Assembly: GCA_037952775.1 (NCBI GenBank)
Contig: JBANAY010000004.1
Coordinates: 11,904,001 to 11,968,000, forward strand
Length of the DNA stretch: 64,000 nucleotides
Origin: Clonostachys chloroleuca
Lineage: Eukaryota > Ascomycota > Sordariomycetes > Hypocreales > Bionectriaceae
Direction: 5' to 3'
A program made the position numbers and the translations under genes. Below are positions 29,588 through 39,948 of the stretch, in pieces (positions within the stretch are counted from its first letter, which is position 1; each line of letters opens with the position of its first letter). A model generated the notes under the pieces. It searched no databases. It worked only from the letters and a program-made list of their open reading frames with translations, and was not told the origin of the DNA.

Positions 29588-29902
29588 GTTTAGATAGGAG
29601 AAGGACGAATCAATGGTCTGGTAAGGCAATCTGCAATTTCAATAGCCAGGCAAGATATGGGATCAATAGACCTTTAAATAACAAAAACTCCATCTCCTGC
29701 TGATGACGCTAAAGGTCTCGTATAACTTTTTGGGCGAACTCCGCGTCCCACTCCGCGTCTCACACCATCAGCTTACACCATCCACTACTGCGATTGGACA
29801 GCTTACACCACTCACTGCCGCCATTGGACGACTGGTAACCCCATGGAATTCAGCACCCAATTTCCATCTGAAGATGGCCGTAGAATGAAACGACTGCGTT
29901 AT
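29588..29902. other. Spacer 315 bp
   Basis: Lies between the NAD(P)-binding gene start and the stop of the secreted-protein gene. It contains two near-identical segments (CAGCTTACACCA at about 29769-29780 and 29799-29810, with ATTGGAC/ATTGGACG nearby). Nothing else recognised. Confidence 0.35.
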
Positions 29903-30529
29903 TCAAGGCGAGGGGGCCATGTTAGAGCTCTCGCGCCACTCCGCAATCTTAATAGAGCAGTCCGCTTGTTGCTCAACCACACCAAACGCAGCGTGCGATA
30001 CATTGTACAGTCGGTCTGCGTCGCCGTCAATGTAACCACCAGCCCAGCCAGTGATGTAAACGAAACCACCACGGTCGCTAGCATGGGGCACCGCGACAAC
30101 AGAGTAATAGCCGTGGCCCTAGTAAACCATTAGTGCCATAGAACTTATGGTAATATCAATAGAGGAACTCACGAATGTGCCAGCGTATTGGCCTTGGAGC
30201 TTGGGTAGGAAGCTACCGTAGGCCGCTCTCAGGGTGTTGAAGTCGAATTTGGTCGCGTTGAATGTCGCCGATAGATTGGGTGCGAATGATGCGTCGTAGG
30301 CGGCAGCCCATGTGTCACGGAAAGGGTAGAAGTCGTCGACAGCCTTTCCGATCCAGGCAGCCAACTCATCGCTAGCAACGTACCCATCGGGGTTACGGGG
30401 CTTGCAGTCGGTGCCAGCCGCTGAGCTTCCGAGGGCAAGCAGAGCTAGGAGGAGGGTCAGCCATGTGAAGCGAAGAACTGTTATAGCCAATGAGAGTTCT
30501 CACATACGGATGAAGGTAGACAGGTGCAT
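29903..30529 (-). CDS. Small secreted protein, unknown function
   Basis: The best model has three exons: 30508-30529 (MHLSTFI), 30173-30477 and 29903-30118, giving 180 aa. The N-terminus is a strong signal peptide (FTWLTLLLALLALGSSAAG), followed by TDCKPRNPDGYVASDELAAW, several N-glycosylation sequons (NLS, NAT, NVS) and a globular C-terminal half (GGFVYITGWAGGYIDGDADR). No in-frame ATG exists without the first intron, but that intron (30478-30507) would be only 30 nt, shorter than usual in fungi. The second intron (30119-30172) is 54 bp. Secretion is well supported; function is not recognised. Confidence 0.55.
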
Positions 30530-31170
30530 CTTGGGCACTGAGTTGGGTATCGTATATAGGATAGTGTTCGAGAGAGTCTTTGATGAGTGGCTCTCGTAAA
30601 GAAGCGAATAAGGAGCGCCGAGTACATTTTATACCTGTTATGTTCTCCGGGTATCCCGTGCGCCAACGGGCCGCCCGACAAGCCCGGTGCAGGTAGATGC
30701 CTCTGCTCGGACAGGTGCTTGGAATAATCGAGCGCAGACTTGTTTAGGAGCCGGATTCATCAGCCCTGGAGGCATATTGTGAAACACAGGGCTGCTAGCT
30801 TTAAGCGTATCCGCCCCGCTCAATTGACGCTTGCCACCCTTTTGAGCCACAATTGGGTCGGGAAGATGATCCTCCTTGGTATGGTTGTGGATATATACCA
30901 TGGTTTTAATGCTTCGCGCGCGCAACGGTTAGACCCGTGAACCTTGTCTATTTCTCTTGTATGCGAAAGAAGCGCGCGGTTAGTTAATTAAGAAAGCGAT
31001 GAAACTATGAATACACCGGGGCATTACTGTTCTCACCGATCGTATTACGTATCTCAGTTTCCGAACACTTATTCAGTCATAGAGCAGGCACCTAGGTATG
31101 CAAAGGAGGACGAGTCTAGACAAAGAACTGGGTCTATATAGCAAAAGTAAGGTTCGGCTGTCGTCCCACT
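30530..31170. other. Spacer upstream of secreted protein and tRNA
   Basis: 641 bp; contains the promoter of the secreted protein and the upstream flank of tRNA-Ala. No gene or clear motif found. Confidence 0.4.
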
Positions 31171-31259
31171 GGGGAAATGGTGTAGGGGCATCACGTTTGT
31201 TTTGCATGATCAAAAACATACACTACAAAAGGTCCGGGGTTCAAATCCCCGTTTCTCCA
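31171..31259 (+). tRNA. tRNA-Ala(UGC) with intron
   Basis: The acceptor stem GGGGAAA (31171-31177) pairs with TTTCTCC (31252-31258), discriminator A 31259. G3 faces U70, the hallmark identity pair of tRNA-Ala. The anticodon loop TTTGCAT (31201-31207) reads TGC at 31203-31205, with stem TTTGT/ACAAA interrupted by an intron of about 17 nt placed just after position 37, the canonical site. The T-arm CCGGGGTTCAAATCCCCG is perfect. Confidence 0.9.
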
Positions 31260-31603
31260 CTGAGCGTTTCTTTTTTGCATTTTCTCTCTACTATTAAATC
31301 TACTATAAACCTACAATACTAGATGAATAAACAACGTTCCAAGTGTCTTACTTTATTTACTGGAAGTTTCGAAACGTTGCTTCCGCTAGGAGATAGGCAT
31401 AATTTCGACAGGGAATTCGAGTATAATGGTGTAACACTATTCGCTACCTTGCTTAATCGGAAGGAGAACCATAGGAAAGGCCGAAGGCGGCTCTCTACCC
31501 AGCTTCTAGTGGTACATGATAGAAACATCCCCGATGAATATCAATACACCGCAACTGATCAACCCTCAGTACCTCTATCCATTGGAATATCCTCCATAGC
31601 ACC
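31260..31603. other. Spacer 344 bp between tRNA and lectin gene
   Basis: Short ORFs without motifs. A T6 tract begins 10 bp after the tRNA (31269-31274) and would serve as the Pol III terminator. Confidence 0.4.
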
Positions 31604-32033
31604 TTAACCGATAACAATGTTGAGCTCAAGCTTGTGACCCTGAGCAACCTTTGTATTCGACGGAGATGGTGCGATGTTCGACGCTATGAATGGACTGCGA
31701 AGTACGCTGAGCATCGCGGGCAGCGCAGCGCACAGGGCACATGCTGTCATAGTACTCGGGGAGAATCTTGACACAACTGGCGTTAGGCCAAGGGGCGTCC
31801 ACGATGTCGACCCAAGGCTTATAATTGTGGACGCCGAGGGCGATGAATAAAACCTCTTTTCCCTGCTCTGTCATGAACCGGAGCATGCCAGAGGTTCCAC
31901 TGCCGCCCATGGCCAGGGTCAGGACACCATTCTGATCGCTCCAGGTGCCATTTTGCCAGACGCCCTTCTCCACGATGTTGAAGTAGGCGTTGGTGTTGGT
32001 CTGATAGACACGGGTCTTGATCGAATAAGACAT
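31604..32033 (-). CDS. Fungal fruit-body-type lectin, apparent 1-nt frameshift near the C-terminus
   Basis: The ATG at 32033 starts MSYSIKTRVYQTNTNAYF, and GGSGTSGMLRF and ALGVHNYKPWVDIV follow, the signature order of the fungal fruit-body lectin family (PF07367; Agaricus and Xerocomus lectins), small soluble beta-sandwich proteins that bind galactose/GlcNAc-type glycans and are thought to act in defence. Read straight, the frame ends at TGA 31626 (135 aa). The family-typical hydrophobic C-terminal strand is present just downstream in the next frame, ending at TAA 31604; a one-base excess near 31645-31650 would account for this and gives the usual length of about 142 aa. No signal peptide, as in the family. 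Either a base-call error or a recently altered tail. Confidence 0.8.
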
Positions 32034-33522
32034 TCTGGATTGCGGTGATTCAGTACGAGTTATGGGTGTGTGTTCTAGTGGAAAATCTTACGTGGTTGAT
32101 ATGCCGAGACGAAGGAAAGTATGAATTGGCTCAAAGTCCTGGTTTGAATATCTGTACCAAGAGTGTTTGTTGGAGAGGTAAGGAAAACAAGAGAGATACC
32201 GAACAATGACACTGGATATTAATACTTTTTTGTCCCTACGTCCTGTGCCAAGGGCTCTCTTGCACTCGAACCACCCATGCAGAGGGACGGATCAATGCAT
32301 TCTGTGATTATCCAGTAGGCACCTGAGAAATCGCTCATGAGTCACCCTATGACAGCCGAACTGCAAATAACAGTCCTAAAAGGAAGCGTTTTAGCTCAGT
32401 TGCGCTACATGAAGTGGAAGATATAAGAATGTTGAGACAGAGTCTGGTAAGGATCAGCAGCCATGCATGGATTTAATGAAAACAGCCAGCTGAGAACCCT
32501 TTCATGCTATTATCTAAATTAGAAGACCTAGAATCTTTCAGTGCGTCTCAACTAAATTCTATCTTGGCGCGGATTTATCCCGGCCGTTTCTAGTCATATT
32601 ACAGGGGAGCAGTCGATTGATGGGATCAAAGCTGTACCGCGTGTTAATTCGGCTTGGGCCAGGGCCGGCAAGCTAGCCAGAGTCCCCTAGTCTTGCAGGC
32701 CGATGGCAAGTATAAGTCCGGTCGGTCTGGAAATGCTTTGAATATTGGCCATCTACGAGGGCTCTTGAAGAGAAGAGAAGTTCTGTAATTTCTTAAGCCT
32801 GCAAAGTGCTAAGCGATTTTTTACCCACTTCAACTTCAAAGCGGCAGACGGGGAGCCTGGTCCCGCATTTCCTTTATGCATATGCTCCCAATAAGGTCAT
32901 GGGGCTGTCTCTTGACCACATTTGCGAGTACGTAACTCAAGAAGATTCTAGATTATATGCTGTTCAGCATAGCTCGGGGGTGGCTAACCACAACATGAAG
33001 ATTTGTCTCTATGAAATGCCCACGAGAACGCCACCAGGGTGAAAATTGATGAATTTCTCTAATATTTGAACAGTTTCCACACTATTTGATATAAGGTGAG
33101 TTGTGACACAAAGCTCAGCATCACTCCGTCGTTTTTAGGATCCATATGACTAGTTACTGGAAGCATTCTAGGAACCTCAGTTAGAAATCCTCCAAAATCC
33201 TCTTAGTGAAAGGTTTTTCATGTGAGAATAGAATGTCAATGCGGCAGATGTGACCATTTGTAACCAGCTACAGGATCCGCTATGACATAGAGAACCTTAC
33301 TGGTTGTCTTCCGTCGCTTTGAAGATCATATCATGTGATCAATTAAGCGAAGAACTTTGTAGTCATATGTGCATGCACATGATTGACTCGGCTGTTGTTG
33401 GTTCCCCGTTGTCTCCTAGACCTTGCACGCATTGACGTTGCACCGGCTAACTTTCTTCATTTACCCCGCCTCCACCCTTTCGTATTCTTTGAACAAAAAA
33501 AACTCACATTATCACACACACA
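32034..33522. other. Intergenic 1.5 kb, no gene supported
   Basis: This interval separates the divergent lectin and iminopeptidase genes. A tRNA D-arm-like string (GTTTTAGCTCAGTTG, about 32388-32402) has no matching T-arm. ORF 32806-33042 has no family features. Confidence 0.45.
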
Positions 33523-34470
33523 ATGACCGAGGGGATCGTTCCGTTTCATGTTCCTAGCCTAGCCGAGCCTGCTCGTACCTGGTACAAGATCATCGGCGAT
33601 TTGCATTCCAAATCAACCCCATTAGTTGTCCTGCATGGGGGGGCCTGGAGCCTGTCACGACTACCTCCTGCCTCTGACGGATCTATCAGTACCACTTGTC
33701 TTTTATGACCAAATTGGCAATGGAAAGTCAACCCATCTATCTGAAAGGAATGGTGATGAGGACTTTTGGTCTGTGGACCTTTTCAAGAATGAGCTAAACA
33801 ACCTGCTCAAGCATCTTGGCCTGGATTCACGCCCGATTGATGTCTATGGACACTCTTGGGGCGGCATGCTCGCAGCCGAATGGGCAGTAACACAGTCGAG
33901 TTCTAACCTTCGACGTTTGATTATTTCGAACAGTCTTGCAAGCATGGATACCTGGCGTATTGGCATCACATCATTACGAAGGCAACTCCCCGAAGAAGTC
34001 CAGGTTGTGCTTGACGAAGCGGAGATCCCAGAATTTTGAAACTCCTGAATACGGCGCCGCTATTGAAGTCTTTTACAAGCGCCACCTGAGCCTTGCGCGG
34101 CCATATCCAGCTCCAGAGGTTGAGGCTGCATTGAATTGGTTTGAAGCAGATGGCACAACCTACGGGACAATGTAAGATGCGCCTCGTTTTCGCAAGAGCA
34201 TTGACTAAAGCATTATCTAGGTACGGGCCGAGCGAGCTTTCGATTACTGGCTCGCTTCGAAACTGGACAATAATACCGGAGCTACACAAGATTAAGGTGC
34301 CGACACTATTGATAAACGCGGTACATGATGAGGCACAGGATGTGACAATGCAGCCTTTCGCTGACAATATCAAGAATTCGAAATGGGTCAAACTGGACAA
34401 TGCGGCACACTTTTCACATGTTGATCAGCGGGGAGAGTACATCCAGCACATCCAGGCTTTTCTCGAGTGA
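33523..34470 (+). CDS. Proline iminopeptidase-like alpha/beta hydrolase, two apparent frameshifts
   Basis: The start MTEGIVPFHVPSLAEPARTW, oxyanion motif HGGPG (about 33634-33650), YDQIGNGKS, nucleophile elbow GHSWGG (about 33849-33866), and acid and His regions (LLINAVHDEAQD, LDNAAHFSHVD) define the S33 proline iminopeptidase family, which releases N-terminal residues from peptides or hydrolyses amides. A 49-bp intron (34172-34220) splits a Met codon. Conserved sense changes frame at the G7 run 33637-33643 and again at about 34020-34036, each by one extra base. With both removed the length is 298 aa, normal for the family. These may be base-call errors; two in one gene leave pseudogenisation possible. 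Confidence 0.75.
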
Positions 34471-35152
34471 CGATGCGGCATGTCTTTCGTACGTTGGGTC
34501 GTGTCCATAGGCTTCCAAGAGCTATCGATGACATTTCGAAAATCTCTATGTCTAGGTAGAATTATCATTTGATCTCGTGGTTTGCCTTTAAAATCTCAAA
34601 AGGATGGGGGAGAGCACAGATAGTTTCGAGGGCTCAACTTCGCTCCCACGATCCTGATCTGCCCAAACTACTAGGTAGCCTAGCTTTCCCGAAGAAATTT
34701 TTTGATGGAAAAAAGCAATAGTTACATTGGTGATGAGTTAGAATTGTGATTTCGTACAGATCATTCAACGCTGCCGCAGTGGATTTGCAATTTGACTCCT
34801 CACCTGAGCACCTTTTTGCCAAGGCATAAAGCAGGGCTGAATTCTCTCCAAGTAGGCTGCATGCATGCTTCTTACTCAGCTAAAAAGAAGTACTTATGAG
34901 GTATTCTATGTGGCACATGTACTTTCAAACGTTTCTATACTGCGGGAAAATCTAAGTAGTCCTTTACTATTTTAGACATGCTAACTACAACATGCGAATG
35001 CGCGTTTCCAAGAAAGAAGCTGCAAGAATGAATATAATATGCCGACCTGCCTCTCAAATAATTTTGTCTCCTTTTTATTCCTCCCAGTAACCCTATGTCC
35101 TTTCAATCTTTCCATATAAAGCAGCCTTCGTGTTTGATTCTTTCTGCCAATA
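34471..35152. other. Spacer upstream of the large kinase gene
   Basis: 682 bp, AT-rich. The minus-strand ORF at 34981-35496 overlaps the kinase N-terminus and has no family features. Confidence 0.4.
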
Positions 35153-38100
35153 ATGTTTGATGTCCAGCGACCATCACGTTTAACCTCAGAGCTCATCAGA
35201 ACATCAGTCCCAAGTCCCCATTCGGGGGTCGGCAGAGTCAAGCGTGCCATCACTACTGATGCTCCAGGTCCGCGAAAGAGTTCAGTCCCGATTAAGGCCA
35301 AGGGTCCTGGGTCCCTTACCCAGGCACCGCCCCAAAATATCCACGAGCATTCGTCAAAAGAAGATATTGGTTTTGACTCTTTCAATAATGTGGACGTAAT
35401 CAAGGATAATGGCGAGAAGCTCTTCCATTGCGACTTTCCCTCAAAGAGGCGAGCCATTAGCCTTCCGTCACTGAGCACGGGATATGATGTTAACACGCTG
35501 ATCCACTATATCCAAACAGCACTGAAAGAGGCCCGGATTGAACAGCCTTTAAACTTCCAGGGGGCTTCATCCCCCGAGACAGATTAGGGGAGATTTTGAC
35601 ACCCGAAAATGTTTACCTGATTATCCACACTTTAAAGTGCTGGAGTGAGGTCGAGGACAAGCATGCTATGGCACAAGATATTTGCTTTGGGGACGAGAGA
35701 GGCGCGCCACGATTAAAGATATTTGCCGTCTTATTATTGATGGATAGGACTGGAGATATCATCAAGTTCTTCGACGATGGAGTGTGCGACGATTGCCTAT
35801 TATTGGCAGGTTGGCCAAATTCATGTTCCATTCATGGGCGACATGACGTATTGGATCATTACACACCCGATGATCTTGAAACATTTATAGGTTGGCTTTG
35901 CATTCTTTCGGCACCATATATCAAGATGCGGAAAGACGTGCATTCTCACTACGTTTTACAGCATAGGTGTTGCCTGCCGGTGAAAGTTTGCAGAGTTTCC
36001 TCGAATGATACGGAAGAGCCTGTAGCCCAACAGGGAGGGTTTAGCAAAGTTTACAAGGTTCAAATCCCCAATTCGCAATACAACGACGAGCTTGATGATG
36101 TAAGTGACAGAGTTCTTTCTTCAATCTTGCAAAAGTTAAAAGTATTAACATCCGAATTTTAAATTACAGCGACAAAATCGGTACTTCGCCCTCAAAGAGC
36201 TAACCTCCGAGTCTGGTCAACGCGAGGCATTCAGAGCTGAACTTGAATTTTCATTATATTTGGCGCACCTAGGCGGAGAGAAGAACCATTTAAATAGACT
36301 TCTTGCCTCCTTTGAACACTATGTCAAAGGGGGCCAATCGCGATATTATCTTCTTTTCGACTGGGCGCATGGGGATTTGACCGATTTGTGGAGGTCGCAC
36401 AAAGCATCTAATGTGGATAGCAATCCCGAATCATGGATGGCAGAACAGTTCTATGGGCTCGCAGAAGCTCTGGAAGTCGTTCATAATGATAGGGTAGCTC
36501 AACTTCCAACTGGAAGGTCGGAAAACCGTCCGGAGAATGACCTGTCCGATGTCAAGCACATATATGGGAGGCACGGAGACGTCAAGCCAGGGAACATCCT
36601 CTACTTTGAGCACGCAGGTGAAAAGCCCCGCCTCGTTATTTCAGATTTTGGCCTCGCAAGATTTCACTCGAAACCCTCACGGCTTGGAGAAGATCCGAGA
36701 ACTTTAGCAAGAACAGAAACATACCGAGCACCTGAGTTCGACCTACCTGGTAGGTTAGTAACACCCGCTGCCGACATCTGGAGTCTGGGATGTGTTTATC
36801 TCGAATACATTACCTGGTACCTTCTGGGGACTGAGGCGGTTGAGGTCGAATTCTCCCAGGCAAGATTGGAGGGCTCCAACCTGGTGTCGACGGATTCGTT
36901 TTTCAGTATCGAAAAAGGAGAAAATGAACCTGATCGAGCTATCTTGAAACCTAAAGTTAGGCAATGGATCCATCGGCTAAAAGAAAATGATAATACGACG
37001 GTCTATCTAAAACAACTACTAGATATCATTGAGCATGAAATGCTTGACCTAGATGCCGCATCACGGATTAAAGCCAACGCATTAAGCAAAAAGTTCAAGG
37101 ATATCTCCAATAGTATTACCAAGCGCCCAATAGGCAACGAGTTGGCTTATGAAAGACTATACATGTTGTTCATAAAGGTGTGCGGAGAGAGAGATCGCTT
37201 GAAGAATGCCAATCAACAACTTCGACAAGTGCTATTTGACGCCAACAACACCATCGCAGACCAGCAGTCGGAGCTCGTGGAAGTACGGGGGAAAGAAATC
37301 ACAACAAGGAGGACTTTCTTCAAATGAAGGAGGATTACGAGGCTCTTCTTGCGTCGCAAGAGAGCTGGATAGAGAGATTCGTAGATCTCCAAGCTAAGTA
37401 TGATGGTCTGGCTTCTATATTCGCGACGCAAATACTCCCGACACCAACAAACAGTAACGGATCATCAGAACCGAGGCGAAGAGGAGCTTCAGGTGCTAGC
37501 ATCAAGAAGAAGTCCCGGAGACATGATGCTCTCCCTCTCCCTGGTCATGGAGATCACCAAAACCAATATGATGGTCTTGTTGCCAGGTACAGAACATCAC
37601 TTCCTACACCACCTCACAGCGAAGCCTCATCGACATCACGTCAAAGCAGAGTTTCTAGCTTTAGCTCAAGCCGGGATCACTGGGAGGATCGAGAGAGATT
37701 TCGTCAAGAGCACCGTCGTGAACGTCGAAGTCATAGTCAAGAAAAGGAAAGGTTGGCTAGGCGATTTGAGAAGAACGGCACCGAAAGCAAACGATCTCAA
37801 GCTTCGGCTCGCCGTAACAGTGTCGTTGGTTCCAAACGCAGCAGTCAGATACTTCCAACATCACCAAAACTTGATGTGCCCCCCCCTACGACTCAACATA
37901 CACATGAACAGCGTCCGGTTCCTGATCAGGTCAAGTATGATTCTCCGCAAAATGAATCAAGCCGTAAGTTTCTATTCGCTTTATCTCTGCTCTATATCCA
38001 CATACATGCATTTACTCAACGATCTTACTAGCCTCCTTATTCTACTCTACGCTGCCCCTTTTTATTGAGAATATCCTCCAGCACCTTCCAAGCGTTTTCA

Positions 38101-39173
38101 AAGAGTCTCCAGTTCCAAATGGCTTGGTGCGAACGAGGTGGAAATGTGTAAGTTGGTTGATGCAAGACTGACTTGATCTTATTAATAATTGTACTGACAC
38201 TTGTTACCTACCAGACCTGTGGAGCTGAGTTTTTCGACGATATTTTTGACAATGACATCCTCTCAACCGACTCAAGAGCAGAAAGGTTTCGGAAGGAAAG
38301 TACAGTCAATGTCAGGCAATTTGTCAACCAAACTACCCAGGCCATCCTATCACTTGGCCGCTCACTCTCTGAAGCGTTGCGGAAAATACTCTCAATCTCT
38401 GGACCTATTCTACCTACCAAGAATCCAGGACCAGTCAATATTACGCAGAGTATAACAACGAGCCCTTCAGCTACATTAAGTTCTATCTCTGCAGACCATC
38501 TATTACTTTGTGTTGAAAAGAGCTTCAACGAGACGATTTTGATCCAAAATGAGTTGGAAAGTATTGAAACGGACCGGCAACTGTTTCAGTTTTTACACTC
38601 TGCCTATTTCGAGCTATGGAACAAAAAACCATGGTTGACATTTCGCACAGTAGAATGCGTTTCTTTAACTAGGGTAAGATCTTATTTTCTCCTCACGACG
38701 TAATTACCAGTGTGACTAGATACTGACCTTATGCGTCTCCTTTTACGATACAGTTCAGCGTCGACATGAGCGGCTTTACAGATATCCACCCTCATCATAT
38801 TTCTTGCTCCGGCAACTGCATATGTCTTCCGCCTCGTGACAGGATCGATAATGAATACCGGTGTGGTCCAGCACCACATAAACGCCCTGAAACCACGCCC
38901 GTGATTGCGTCCAGTCGTCTTACACATTTTCTCAAGTCTCCCAGCTGCATTGACTCAAATCAAAAGAGCATACTGACGCAGCTGCCAAAACGGACTTGTG
39001 GACGCCTCGTTGCCTCGCCAGATGAGGAGGTTCTAGGTTGGGGTTTACACTTCAAGAGAGGGTGGCATACCAGTAGTGTTTATTTTGTTGCCCTGGTTTT
39101 CGTGCTGGCTGGCTTAGTATTTGGAATTTGCTGGTCGTCAGTGAAAGGGGATATACAAGGGGGTTTTCAATGA
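35153..39173 (+). CDS. Large fungal protein kinase with coiled coil and C-terminal membrane module, two apparent frameshifts
   Basis: The five exons are 35153-36099, 36170-37963, 38032-38147, 38215-38673 and 38754-39173, about 1245 aa after two one-base corrections, and all phases then fit. Order: polar N-terminus; TPENVYLIIHTLKCW; kinase domain with QGGFSKVYKV (Gly loop), YFALKEL (Lys), GRHGDVKPGNIL (HGD in place of HRD), ISDFGLARF, YRAPEF and DIWSLGCVYLE; a coiled coil (RDRLKNANQQLRQVL...DYEALLASQESW); a Ser/Arg-rich linker; then RTRWKCTCGAEFFDD and a tail with WGLHFKRGW, one membrane segment (SSVYFVALVFVLAGLVFGICW) and SSVKGDIQGGF. All catalytic residues are present. Frame breaks sit at G5 runs 35560-35564 and 37287-37291, one base missing each. 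The C-terminal module is familiar in fungal proteins near recognition domains, so a signalling role at a membrane is inferred. Confidence 0.75.
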
Positions 39174-39948
39174 CTCAGGTGTGGATATTCTTAGGGCCTT
39201 TTTTCATAGCATATATTGCAAATAACAGTTTATAGCTGTTGTTTAGCTTCCTAGACAAATATTCCGGCTTCTATTTATGGGTTAAATTCAACAGAAAAAA
39301 TGGCTAGGTCAGCCAAATAGTCGTAGGTCAAACCAGTTTATCACACAGTTGGGCTGAGATAGTTGGGCGCCGAGGATCATCCAGAAACCTTCAATTAGCG
39401 ATCACTCCCTATGCCTTGACTATATCTTTTCTGCCACCGATGCGTTAGACAAAGAGCAGAATTGACAGAATGGTTTGAATAACGAAGCCTTAATTTCAGC
39501 TCTTGAATTCTTGGCAACAAGTTAAAAATACTCATTTTTCCTCAGTGCTGATGGCTACCCTATATCGAAGGTCATCATTTAGCACGGAACAAATATAACA
39601 AAACTAAAAAAAACGGAGTGCTATGTAATTTTTTTCAAGAAAGAATGCGTAGTATTTTAACATAGAGTTTTATTTATATATTCAGCTTTAAAATAGGGAG
39701 CTAACGATTCAAATGTAGCTGGTTCATAGGTATGTTTTTAGAGGTTCGCATGTCGTCGATACATTTATATGGCTGAAAGAACAAAGAATACCTACAAACA
39801 CGCCTAACGATAGTGGCGGGTTGAGGCCCACAATTCGAAATTGACTAGCCGCAAAATGCCCATCTTCGCATTCGTGCAATTTATCCTATTTCGATCACAT
39901 CCAACGAGCCAGCGCGTCACGCACTTGGCCCAAACAGCGAGCGCCAGG
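39174..39948. other. AT-rich spacer upstream of F-box gene
   Basis: 775 bp, AT-rich with A and T runs. In-frame sequence continues upstream of the chosen F-box start to 39841, with an earlier ATG at 39856 that could be the true start. Confidence 0.4.

Noticed and set aside
32388..32402. D-arm-like GTTTTAGCTCAGTTG as a second tRNA
   Set aside because: No anticodon or T-arm follows within a plausible distance.
36048..36066. T-arm-like GGTTCAAATCCCC in the kinase gene as a tRNA
   Set aside because: No acceptor or anticodon stem around it, and it is in-frame kinase coding sequence (YKVQIP).
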